DNA from: Sulfurimonas sp.
Lineage (GTDB): Bacteria; Campylobacterota; Campylobacteria; Campylobacterales; Sulfurimonadaceae
Assembly: GCA_022712775.1 (NCBI GenBank)
Contig: JAFLJZ010000017.1
Coordinates: forward strand, 1 to 10,039
Direction: 5' to 3'
Length of the DNA stretch: 10,039 bases
This document shows positions 1 to 5,960 of this stretch, in pieces (position 1 is the stretch's first letter; each line of letters starts with the position of its first letter). The translations under genes and the position numbers were made by a program. The notes beneath the pieces are model-generated. The model did no database searches. It saw only the letters and a list, made by a program, of their open reading frames with translations, and was not told the DNA's origin.

Positions 1-6
1 TTAGAC

Positions 7-140
7 TTGACTTGTCTAGGTGGCTATAGAGAGAGGGAAACGCCTGGTCCCATTCCGAACCCAGAAGCTAAGCCTCTCATCGCTGATAATACTGCAGGTT
101 TCACTTGTGGGAATGTAGGTCGCTGCCTAGTTTTAGTCAA
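7..140 (+). other. Precursor stem enclosing 5S rRNA
   Basis: Bases 7-12 (TTGACT) are a perfect reverse complement of 135-140 (AGTCAA). The pair lies just outside helix I, separated from it by 3 unpaired bases on the left and 4 T on the right. Such a flanking stem would extend helix I in the primary transcript and could present a processing site for maturation of 5S. The pairing is seen in the sequence; the processing role is inferred. Confidence 0.5.
14..131 (+). rRNA. rrf: 5S ribosomal RNA
   Basis: This is the small RNA of the large ribosomal subunit. The ends are set by helix I: bases 16-24 (CTAGGTGGC) pair with 122-130 (GCTGCCTAG), allowing one G-T pair at 21/125 and one at 22/124. Inside are the typical 5S blocks: the GGGAAACGCC segment, CCATTCCGAACCCAGAAG around the loop C region, and the AAGCCTCTCATCGCTGAT segment. 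A short weaker helix IV is formed by GCAGG and CTTGT near 94-110. The size of about 118 nt is normal. The window opens only 13 bases upstream, so 23S rRNA is presumably just outside, but that is inference. Exact mature ends may differ by one or two bases. Confidence 0.95.
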
Positions 141-181
141 TCTTTATCCCTTACTTACTCTTCTTACTCACTTTTTTTTTT
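132..181 (+). terminator. Candidate rRNA operon terminator region (pyrimidine tract ending in ten T)
   Basis: Immediately after the 5S gene the plus strand becomes pyrimidine-rich, with TTACTC occurring at 155-160 and 164-169 (a third copy is at 195-200). It ends in ten consecutive T at 172-181. No classical GC hairpin directly precedes the T run; the nearest strong structure is the 5S helix itself, about 40 bases upstream. The tract contains no G between 137 and 209. This could be a Rho-dependent or otherwise non-canonical terminator. The call rests on position (end of an rRNA unit, before an independent gene) and composition only. Confidence 0.35.
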
Positions 182-208
182 AATTACACTTATTTTACTC
201 ATATTAAA

Positions 209-217
209 TGATATAAT
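209..217 (+). promoter_or_regulatory. Extended -10 promoter for ung
   Basis: TG-A-TATAAT is a perfect consensus -10 box (212-217) with the extended TG. No recognisable -35 is present, which is usual for housekeeping promoters in this phylum. Transcription starting about 7 bases downstream would begin at or next to the ATG at 224, so the mRNA would have essentially no leader. Confidence 0.6.
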
Positions 218-223
218 TCTACT

Positions 224-892
224 ATGAAATTAAACAAAGAATGGTCATTATTTTTAGATGAAGAATTAAACTCAAATACCTTTAATCAACTATATAAGTT
301 TATAAATGAAGAATATAAAACAAAAACGTTATTTCCTAAATTTGAGAATATATTTAGAGCTTTTAATTTACTTACTCCTAGTGAAGTAAAAGTTGTGATT
401 ATTGGTCAAGACCCTTATCATAGTGAAAATCAAGCAAATGGTTGGGCTTTTTCTGTTTATAAAGAATGTAAAATACCTCCATCTTTAAAAAATATTTTTA
501 AAGAATTAAGAGATGATACTTTTTGTAAAGAACCTAAAAATGGAAATTTAGAAAAATGGTCTGATAGTGGTGTATTACTTATTAATAGTGTTTTAACAGT
601 AGAATCTGGAAAAGCTCATTCTCATAAAAATAAGGGATGGGAGTTATTTAGCGATTCTATAATAAAAAAGCTATCTTTAGAATATGAAAATATAGTTTTT
701 ATTTTATGGGGTAATCCATCACAAAAAAAAGCTTTATTAGTAGATGCGAGTAAACATCTAATTTTAAAGGCACCACACCCATCTCCATTGTCTTCATATA
801 GAGGTTTCTTTGGTTCTAAACCATTCTCTCGTACTAATGAATATTTGGATAAACATGGAAAAGTTAAGATAGATTGGTGTCTTAATAACTAA
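224..892 (+). CDS. ung: Uracil-DNA glycosylase, family 1
   Basis: Removes uracil from DNA by cleaving the N-glycosidic bond, starting base excision repair of deaminated cytosine or misincorporated dUMP. The 222-residue length is typical. The water-activating motif GQDPYH is at residues 61-66, with catalytic Asp63. The expected uracil-stacking Phe76 lies in WAFSV, and Asn121 (LLINSVLTV) is placed for uracil recognition. The DNA-intercalation loop HPSPLSSYRGFFG starts at 184, with His185 and Leu189 corresponding to the known His and Leu of the E. coli enzyme. LWG at 161-163 is also conserved. One oddity is Trp74, where the family usually has Leu (QAxGLxFSV), and SEN in place of GPG after the catalytic motif. 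No Shine-Dalgarno precedes the ATG, and the -10 box lies 6 bases upstream. The gene stands alone between the 5S gene and xseA, which has its own promoter. Confidence 0.96.
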   Translation: MKLNKEWSLFLDEELNSNTFNQLYKFINEEYKTKTLFPKFENIFRAFNLLTPSEVKVVIIGQDPYHSENQANGWAFSVYKECKIPPSLKNIFKELRDDTFCKEPKNGNLEKWSDSGVLLINSVLTVESGKAHSHKNKGWELFSDSIIKKLSLEYENIVFILWGNPSQKKALLVDASKHLILKAPHPSPLSSYRGFFGSKPFSRTNEYLDKHGKVKIDWCLNN

Positions 893-899
893 TCTTATT

Positions 900-908
900 T
901 GCTATACT
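900..908 (+). promoter_or_regulatory. Extended -10 promoter for xseA
   Basis: TG-C-TATACT, with the -10 hexamer at 903-908, lies in the 48-base gap after ung. A start near 915 would give a leader of about 26 bases containing GGAG at 933-936, well placed for the ATG at 941. There is no clear -35. This suggests that xseA and its partner gene form their own transcription unit. Confidence 0.45.
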
Positions 909-940
909 ATGTTTGAAATTATTAAATTATTTGGAGCAAT

Positions 941-2191
941 ATGTACACACTCAGTGTTTCTTCGTTAAATGAACAAATTAAAGGTTTGCTTGAGAGTACT
1001 TTTAGTCGTGTTTTAGTTGAAGGCGAACTCTCTCGTATAACCTTTCACAACAGTGGGCATATATATTTTACACTTAAAGATTCTAGCTCCACTTTAAAAG
1101 CTGTAATGTTTAGAGGGAATGCTTCAAAATTAAAGTTTCAACTCCAAGAGGGTCAAAAAGTTATTTTGGATGGTGCTATTACACTCTATAAGCCTCGCGG
1201 TGAATACCAGATAAACTGTTTTAGTATTCAGCCATCTGGTCAAGGTGCTTTGGCCTTAGCTTTTGAACAACTCAAAGAGAAGTTGTCTAATCAGGGTTAT
1301 TTTGAACAAAGTATTAAAAAAGAACTTCCTTCCTTCCCTTCTCGCATAGCACTTATTACTTCAGCTACAGGGGCAGCTCTTCAAGATATGCTTAGAGTGG
1401 CCGAGTCTCGTTACAGAGCTTTAAGTATTGATATTTATGATGTATTAGTTCAAGGTGATAAAGCTGCACAATCTATCTCTAACGCTATTGATGTAGCGGA
1501 TACAAAAGAGTATGATATTATTGTCGTTGGTCGTGGTGGTGGAAGTATAGAAGATTTGTGGGCTTTTAACGAAGAGATAGTAGCTAATTCCATATATAAG
1601 GCTAAAACTCCTATAGTATCTGCGGTAGGTCATGAGATAGATTGGGTTATAAGTGATTTTGTTTCAGATGTACGGGCTGCAACTCCAAGTGTTGCTATGG
1701 AGATATGTTTACCTGATTCTAACGATTTGTATCAATACCTTGATTCTATAAGTAATCAATTTACTCAAATTATTACTCAAAAAATATTTAATAAGAATCA
1801 AGAGTTAGAGCATTTGTATAAGTCGTATTCGCAACATTCAATAGAGAAACAATTAACTCAAAAGAATACTTTGATTTTACAATTAAAAGAACAGTTTTAC
1901 CAGAATATTATTTTCAAGATAAAAAGTTTACAAAATGATTTAGAAAATATAAGAAATAGATTTCCTCATAGTATAGAATCTATACAAAACAATAAACAGA
2001 ACCAATTAAATAATCTACTTAAAATGTTAGAATCAAATAATCCAAAGTTAAAAACTAAAACTGGTTTTGCACAGATTTCACAAAATAAAAAAGTAGTTGA
2101 TATTGCAGAACTTCATGTGAATGATAGTTTTGATATTCAAAATGATACTGTTTATATACAAGCACAAGTAATTAAAAGGACACAAAGATGA
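941..2191 (+). CDS. xseA: Exodeoxyribonuclease VII large subunit
   Basis: Catalytic subunit of exonuclease VII, a cytoplasmic nuclease that degrades single-stranded DNA from both ends to short oligonucleotides and needs several XseB small subunits per XseA. Residues 1-100 form the N-terminal OB fold that binds single-stranded DNA (VEGELS, SGHIYFTLKD, GEYQ). The catalytic domain follows, with SRIALITSATGAALQDML at about 134, RGGGSIEDLWAFN at 198-210 and VGHEIDW at 229-235, then DVRAATPS. Residues of roughly 265-365 are Gln/Asn/Lys-rich and probably form the long coiled coil that carries XseB. A short C-terminal segment (KTGFAQISQNKKVV) matches the family tail. The 416-residue length is slightly short but complete. 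GGAG at 933-936 supports the start. xseB is not in this window. The stop overlaps the next gene by four bases (ATGA). Confidence 0.96.
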   Translation: MYTLSVSSLNEQIKGLLESTFSRVLVEGELSRITFHNSGHIYFTLKDSSSTLKAVMFRGNASKLKFQLQEGQKVILDGAITLYKPRGEYQINCFSIQPSGQGALALAFEQLKEKLSNQGYFEQSIKKELPSFPSRIALITSATGAALQDMLRVAESRYRALSIDIYDVLVQGDKAAQSISNAIDVADTKEYDIIVVGRGGGSIEDLWAFNEEIVANSIYKAKTPIVSAVGHEIDWVISDFVSDVRAATPSVAMEICLPDSNDLYQYLDSISNQFTQIITQKIFNKNQELEHLYKSYSQHSIEKQLTQKNTLILQLKEQFYQNIIFKIKSLQNDLENIRNRFPHSIESIQNNKQNQLNNLLKMLESNNPKLKTKTGFAQISQNKKVVDIAELHVNDSFDIQNDTVYIQAQVIKRTQR

Positions 2192-2787
2192 ATTATCCAA
2201 AATTTTATGAAACAATTGAAAGTATAAAAGTAAGAGATCCTCTAAGTGAAGCTCTAGGAGCATTTGAAAATGGTGAGTATGCGTTTAGTTATATTGATGT
2301 TGTAAAATCAGCAGGGCATAGTTGTCCAACTGTTGCAGGTGCATATATCATTACCTTAGAAGGTTTAAAGGTACTTTACACAGATATATTACCTGTTAGG
2401 GGAAATATAAAAGTTGAATTCCAAGAAGACCTAGAAGATGGAGTTGCTGGAGTAATTGGAAATGTGATTTCCCAACTCACGGGAGCGACAGATAAAAGTG
2501 GTTTTAAGGGTTTGCAAGGTAAGTTTGCTAGGCATTCACTTATGCATTTTAATTCTGAGATAGAATCATCAGTTAGGTTTACGCGATTAGACACAGGAAA
2601 AGCAATTGATGTTATTTACAATCCATCAAGTGTTCTTCCAAATCCTGATATGCAAATATTGATGCAAAAAATGGCAGATGGAAGTGTAACAAATGATGAG
2701 CTAAAGGAATTTGGTGTTCTTTGGCAAGATAGAGTAAAGAGAATTTTTGAAAATCTAAATGAAGTTGTACGAGTAGAAGAGGTTTAG
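2188..2787 (+). CDS. FmdE-like conserved protein of unknown function
   Basis: 199 residues, no signal peptide or membrane segment, probably cytoplasmic. The N-terminal half contains AGHSCPTVAGAY (residues 42-53), which resembles the GHxCP...G motif at the start of the domain named after formylmethanofuran dehydrogenase subunit E, where His and Cys bind metal; here these would be His44 and Cys46. A second His cluster, RHSLMHF (115-121, His116 and His120), could add ligands. The usual C-terminal zinc finger of full FmdE proteins is absent: the only Cys is Cys46. The C-terminal part is helical and charged. There are no methanogenesis genes nearby, so the FmdE name describes the fold, not the reaction. 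Start and stop overlap xseA by four bases, with AAAAGGA at 2174-2180 as ribosome binding site, so the two are translationally coupled. The real substrate is unknown; a metal- or redox-related role is conceivable but unsupported. Confidence 0.75.
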   Translation: MNYPKFYETIESIKVRDPLSEALGAFENGEYAFSYIDVVKSAGHSCPTVAGAYIITLEGLKVLYTDILPVRGNIKVEFQEDLEDGVAGVIGNVISQLTGATDKSGFKGLQGKFARHSLMHFNSEIESSVRFTRLDTGKAIDVIYNPSSVLPNPDMQILMQKMADGSVTNDELKEFGVLWQDRVKRIFENLNEVVRVEEV

Positions 2788-2796
2788 TTCCTCTAC
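2773..2796. terminator. Weak hairpin between convergent genes
   Basis: AGAGG (2778-2782) pairs with CCTCT (2790-2794) around a seven-base loop. An alternative longer pairing uses GTAG (2773-2776) with CTAC (2793-2796) and a small bulge. The structure spans both convergent stop codons (2785-2787 plus, 2795-2793 minus). T runs are poor on both sides (ACTTTAAAAT on the plus strand), so it is at best a weak bidirectional terminator. Confidence 0.25.
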
Positions 2797-3662
2797 TTTA
2801 AAATGAGTGATGGAAAATATGTATGAAGAGTTACCGCTGTTGTTGCCGATAGCTTTTTCAATAGTTTATCAAACTGATCTTCTTTATTCCAAACAGGATC
2901 ACTTACTTTACTCAGTATTATCAGTTCCTGTTTGGCATCATGCATTACACCAACTTCATCAATTAAACCAACTTCTTTTGCTTGATGTGCTGTAAAGATA
3001 TGAGCATTTGCATAGAAATCTCTTTTATTAAAATCTAAGCCTCTCGCATCTGCCACATCTTTTGTAAACATATCATAGGTTCCTTGTATTACTTTGTTAA
3101 GTTCATTTACTTCAAAGTCAGTCCATTCTCTATCAGGCGTTCCGACTTTTTTATATTTTCCAGCTTGAACACTTTGGGACTTTATTCCTATTTTAGATAA
3201 TAATTCACTAGCATTTGCACTTTGCATAATAACACCGATACTTCCAACCATTGAACCTGGATTAGCGATGATTTTATTTGCCCATATACTTGAGTAATAA
3301 CTTCCACTTGCAAGGGTACCAGAAGCATAAACGATAACAGGCTTTTTCTCTTTTAGGCGTTTTATAGCATAAGCTACTTCTACCGATGGTGCTACAGCTC
3401 CTCCTGGTGAATCAACTATAAGCAATACACCTTTAATCTCATCATTTGTACTTGCTTTTTCTATTTTACTTAAAACATCAGAGACTTCCATAATTGGTCC
3501 AATTAAATTAATAGTTTGTAGATTGTTTGGTGTAAAATCTTTGTCACTTGTTGGTGCAAACAGTAGTACTAATATAAGTACAAATATCATTGCTTTAAAG
3601 TTTTCTTGAATAAATTTCACTGGCATAGTTATTGGTAAAAATATTTTTCTAATAAATTCCAT
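2793..3662 (-). CDS. sppA: Signal peptide peptidase SppA, single-domain 36-kDa type
   Basis: Membrane-anchored serine protease that degrades leftover signal peptides and possibly other membrane-associated peptides. A hydrophobic segment at residues 24-36 (AMIFVLILVLLFA), preceded by basic residues, is the N-terminal anchor, with the catalytic domain outside the cytoplasm. The ClpP-like peptidase S49 core is clear: VDSPGGAV (83-90), ASGTLASGSYYSS (113-125), NPGSMVGSIGV (134-144). Ser119 in ASG is the expected nucleophile. Lys171 in AGKYKKVGTP is the expected general base; the 52-residue spacing equals that of the Ser147/Lys199 dyad known from Bacillus SppA. At 289 residues it is the short, single-domain type that forms oligomers, unlike the doubled E. 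coli protein. The start codon overlaps the mqnX stop by one base (TAATG), with AAGGA a few bases upstream inside mqnX, so translation is probably coupled. Confidence 0.94.
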   Translation of the reverse strand: MEFIRKIFLPITMPVKFIQENFKAMIFVLILVLLFAPTSDKDFTPNNLQTINLIGPIMEVSDVLSKIEKASTNDEIKGVLLIVDSPGGAVAPSVEVAYAIKRLKEKKPVIVYASGTLASGSYYSSIWANKIIANPGSMVGSIGVIMQSANASELLSKIGIKSQSVQAGKYKKVGTPDREWTDFEVNELNKVIQGTYDMFTKDVADARGLDFNKRDFYANAHIFTAHQAKEVGLIDEVGVMHDAKQELIILSKVSDPVWNKEDQFDKLLKKLSATTAVTLHTYFPSLILK

Positions 3663-4882
3663 TAGTCTTCCTTTTCTAGCTTACCATTTATGTAAACTTT
3701 AGAGATATTATATCTGTGAAGTATTAAATGGATGGCTAATTCTTCATTAGGTTGCCCATCTAAGTCTAAAATAAGCATATCAGCATTTTTACCTTCTGCA
3801 ATTTCCCCAGTATTTAACCCTAGAGCTTTTGCTGCATTTATTGTAACAGCGTTAAGGAGAGACTGAGCAAATTTTAAAAGAGGTGCATCACTATGCATAA
3901 ATAAAGAGACTTTCATCTCTTCAAACAAATCAAGTTTATAGTTTGAACTTAGTCCATCTGTAGCCACGACCCAATTTATATTTTTGTCATTTAAGGCATT
4001 GATATTTAGAGTTGGATTTCCAAGTAATCTATTTGAAATAGGGCAATGTATAACTGTATGATTGTGTTTTGAAATTGTTTCTAGTTCTTTATCATTAGCT
4101 TTAACTACATGTGTTAAAAGTGTGCTTTTCCCATCAAAGTGACCTAAAAATTCTTTAGAATCAGACACAGCAGATTTTTGTTTTAAAAGTGTTTCAAAAA
4201 ATTCTTTGAAATCACCATCGCTAGAATCAAGCCAATTTCGCTCAGCCTCACTTTCCATGAAATGTGCTGTTAATTTAAGGTCTTCATTTTTTACTATTTG
4301 GAGTGCTTTTTTAACAAGAACAGGATGTACAGAATAGGGCGAATGAATCGCAACTGCAGGATAAAAACCTTCTCTTCTTACAGTTTTTGAAGCATCTAAA
4401 CGGGAAAGAAAATCACCAAAAAGTGTGTCAGCCATAGTTGCTTGAGAACCTATGAGTTCATTAAAGTAGACAACATTCTGCGCAGCATTTTCACAAACCT
4501 CTAAGTCCATTCCATGAGAACTAATTGCACCAAATGTAGTGATACCAGAATCGAGCATAGAATCAATTGCTTTTTTCATGCAGTCCGCATTACAGCCACC
4601 AATAAGATCTTCACGATTCTCTATTACACTATAAAGCCAACCCATAAAATCCCCATAAGAAAGTTCAGTCTTATTTGCAGAAAATTCTATATGAACATGA
4701 GCATTGATAAGTCCTGGCATTACAAGGGAATTTTCTCTTAAAGAAGTGACTTTTGCATCTGGATATGTCTCAATTAACTCATCAAAAGGAGCGATTTTTT
4801 GAATGATTTTATCAAAAGCAATAGAAAGATTCGTTGAAACTCTATCTCTCATAAGTATGTAGTGTGGTGTTATTATTTGCAT
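3662..4882 (-). CDS. mqnX: Aminodeoxyfutalosine deaminase, amidohydrolase superfamily
   Basis: Predicted to deaminate 6-amino-6-deoxyfutalosine to futalosine in the futalosine pathway of menaquinone synthesis; some Campylobacterota genes of this family may be annotated only as chlorohydrolase or metallo-hydrolase. The 406-residue protein is a metal-dependent TIM-barrel hydrolase. Metal and catalytic residues are visible in order: His62 and His64 in NAHVHIEFS, His207 in AHFMESEAE with Glu210, His258 in THVV, and Asp309 in ATDGLSSN. HCPISNRLLG (279-288) is the conserved loop of the adenine/guanine deaminase branch. The composite barrel is closed by C-terminal strands (GKNADMLILDLDG, VYINGKLE). 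The start ATG has no strong Shine-Dalgarno; the next Met (residue 11) has none either, so the longer form is kept. It is followed directly by sppA and faces aroQ. Substrate assignment is from family and phylum; other nucleoside-type amidohydrolase activities cannot be excluded. Confidence 0.85.
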   Translation of the reverse strand: MQIITPHYILMRDRVSTNLSIAFDKIIQKIAPFDELIETYPDAKVTSLRENSLVMPGLINAHVHIEFSANKTELSYGDFMGWLYSVIENREDLIGGCNADCMKKAIDSMLDSGITTFGAISSHGMDLEVCENAAQNVVYFNELIGSQATMADTLFGDFLSRLDASKTVRREGFYPAVAIHSPYSVHPVLVKKALQIVKNEDLKLTAHFMESEAERNWLDSSDGDFKEFFETLLKQKSAVSDSKEFLGHFDGKSTLLTHVVKANDKELETISKHNHTVIHCPISNRLLGNPTLNINALNDKNINWVVATDGLSSNYKLDLFEEMKVSLFMHSDAPLLKFAQSLLNAVTINAAKALGLNTGEIAEGKNADMLILDLDGQPNEELAIHLILHRYNISKVYINGKLEKED

Positions 4883-5006
4883 ATTTAATCTTTGGTAATT
4901 TATTTTTTAAATTTAAACTAGATTATGCTTTATTTAGCTAAAATAAGTCCTTAAAGTATTAGATTATGCAAGAAGTCTATTAAATACATAAACAAAAAGG
5001 TTCCAA
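4883..5006. promoter_or_regulatory. Divergent control region between mqnX and aroQ
   Basis: This 124-base gap must hold promoters for both directions. Candidate -10 boxes are TAAAAT at 4939-4944 or TATTAA at 4979-4984 for aroQ, and CATAAT on the minus strand at 4927-4922 for mqnX. It also holds a perfect 12-base palindrome TTTAAATTTAAA (4906-4917), a 10-base direct repeat (4919-4928 and 4960-4969), and a 20-base imperfect dyad at 4928-4947 whose ten central bases (TTTAGCTAAA) and outer CTT/AAG are symmetric. AAAAAGG at 4994-5000 is the aroQ ribosome binding site. The promoter assignments are tentative because the DNA is very AT-rich. Confidence 0.5.
4919..4969 (+). repeat. Direct repeat TAGATTATGC, two copies 41 bases apart
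   Basis: Identical 10-base copies lie at 4919-4928 and 4960-4969. The 41-base offset is close to four helical turns, which would put both copies on the same face of the DNA. The first copy contains, on the opposite strand, the CATAAT box proposed for mqnX. The repeat is directly visible; a role as regulator binding sites is inferred, and a chance match in AT-rich DNA is possible. Confidence 0.45.
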
Positions 5007-5474
5007 ATGAAGATAATGGTAGTACAAGGTCCAAACTTAAATATGTTAGGTGTTAGAGAACAGCATGTTTACGGTCCTATGAAGTTAGAACAAATTCATT
5101 CACAGATGAAAGATTTTGCAACTCAAAATGATACAGAGATTGAATTTTTTCAAAGTAATCTAGAAGGTGAACTTGTTGATAAGATTCAAGAATGTTTCGG
5201 TGAGGTTGATGGAATAATTATTAATCCAGCTGCGTATACGCATACATCTATAGCTATTCGTGATGCTATTGCTGCGGTAGGTATACCAACGATTGAAGTT
5301 CATATCTCAAACATTCATCGTCGTGAAGATTTTAGAAAAGAAAATATGATTGCGCCAGTATGTTCATCATCTGTTATAGGATTTGGTCCATTTGGCTACC
5401 ATTTAGCTATGGTTGGTATGTTACAAGTTATGGCTGAAGTAAAAGCACAAAAAGAACAAGCACCCCAGGCATAG
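5007..5474 (+). CDS. aroQ: 3-dehydroquinate dehydratase, type II
   Basis: Catalyses the third step of the shikimate pathway, dehydrating 3-dehydroquinate to 3-dehydroshikimate on the way to chorismate. It is the small dodecameric type II enzyme, unrelated to the AroD type. Signature motifs are all present: [11 protein letters not shown] (8-18) with Arg17, Tyr22 as the expected catalytic tyrosine on the mobile loop, NPAAYTHTS (73-81) with Asn73, and [14 protein letters not shown] (97-110) with His99 as the catalytic histidine. The 155-residue length fits the family; the tail after residue 145 (AQKEQAPQA) looks unstructured. The start is supported by AAAAAGG six bases upstream. It is the first gene of a tight plus-strand cluster, and the next start codon follows its stop with no gap. 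Chorismate is needed for folate and for futalosine-route menaquinone, which fits its neighbours folK and mqnX. Confidence 0.97.
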   Translation: MKIMVVQGPNLNMLGVREQHVYGPMKLEQIHSQMKDFATQNDTEIEFFQSNLEGELVDKIQECFGEVDGIIINPAAYTHTSIAIRDAIAAVGIPTIEVHISNIHRREDFRKENMIAPVCSSSVIGFGPFGYHLAMVGMLQVMAEVKAQKEQAPQA

Positions 5475-5960
5475 ATGTATTTACAGCGTAGACTTACTGA
5501 TGGTTTAACAACCTTTAAAGGTCTTCGTTTTAATGCAAGAACTGTTCTCTATAGTACACTTCGATATGAAGTGACTATTGGAATCGGTGGAAATATAGGA
5601 GATGTAAAACGTAGGTTTGAGCATCTCTTAGTCTTACTCCAGAGAGATAAAAGAGTTGATACTCTACAGACTTCGTTGATTTTGAAAAATCCTCCATTTG
5701 GTTTTAAAGACCAAGATGATTTTTTTAATTCAATATTAGTTTTAAAGACAGATATGCAGCCAAAAGTATTTTTAGAATACTTAATGCGATTAGAAAGAAA
5801 ATTTGCAAGACGCAGAAGTTTTGCAAATGCACCAAGGACACTAGATTTGGATATTATATTTTTTGACAATAGAATCATAAAAACAGAAAAATTGACTATT
5901 CCTCATGCCGAATGGTTTAAGAGAGAAAGTGTAGTGATTCCATTAGCGAGTATAAAATGA
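5475..5960 (+). CDS. folK: 2-amino-4-hydroxy-6-hydroxymethyldihydropteridine pyrophosphokinase
   Basis: Transfers pyrophosphate from ATP to 6-hydroxymethyl-7,8-dihydropterin, giving the substrate of dihydropteroate synthase in folate synthesis. HPPK motifs run in order: GIGGNIGD (36-43), NPPFGFKDQDDFFN (72-85), then the basic ATP-binding stretch RRRSFANAPRTLDLDIIFF (112-130), with Asp124 and Asp126 as the two magnesium ligands, and IPHAEWFKRESVVIPL near the end. The core begins only near residue 31, so there is an N-terminal extension of about 30 residues compared with the E. coli enzyme; it is Arg/Leu/Thr-rich and contains no further Met. ATG follows the aroQ stop directly, without a strong ribosome binding site, so expression probably relies on translation of aroQ. 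The end overlaps flhF by four bases. Function is secure; the exact N-terminus is less so. Confidence 0.93.
   Translation: MYLQRRLTDGLTTFKGLRFNARTVLYSTLRYEVTIGIGGNIGDVKRRFEHLLVLLQRDKRVDTLQTSLILKNPPFGFKDQDDFFNSILVLKTDMQPKVFLEYLMRLERKFARRRSFANAPRTLDLDIIFFDNRIIKTEKLTIPHAEWFKRESVVIPLASIK

Noticed and set aside
2931..2950. TTTGGCATCATGCATT considered as a sigma-54 promoter element
   Set aside because: The GG and GC spacing required for -24/-12 elements is not met, and the sequence lies inside the sppA coding region with no flagellar gene downstream.
2807..2995. Plus-strand open frame with Leu/His-rich product at the 3' end of sppA
   Set aside because: It is antisense to sppA, low in complexity and has no ribosome binding site.
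5549..5878. 109-codon open frame on the minus strand within folK
   Set aside because: It is antisense to conserved HPPK motifs and shows no family features; AT-rich DNA produces such frames by chance.
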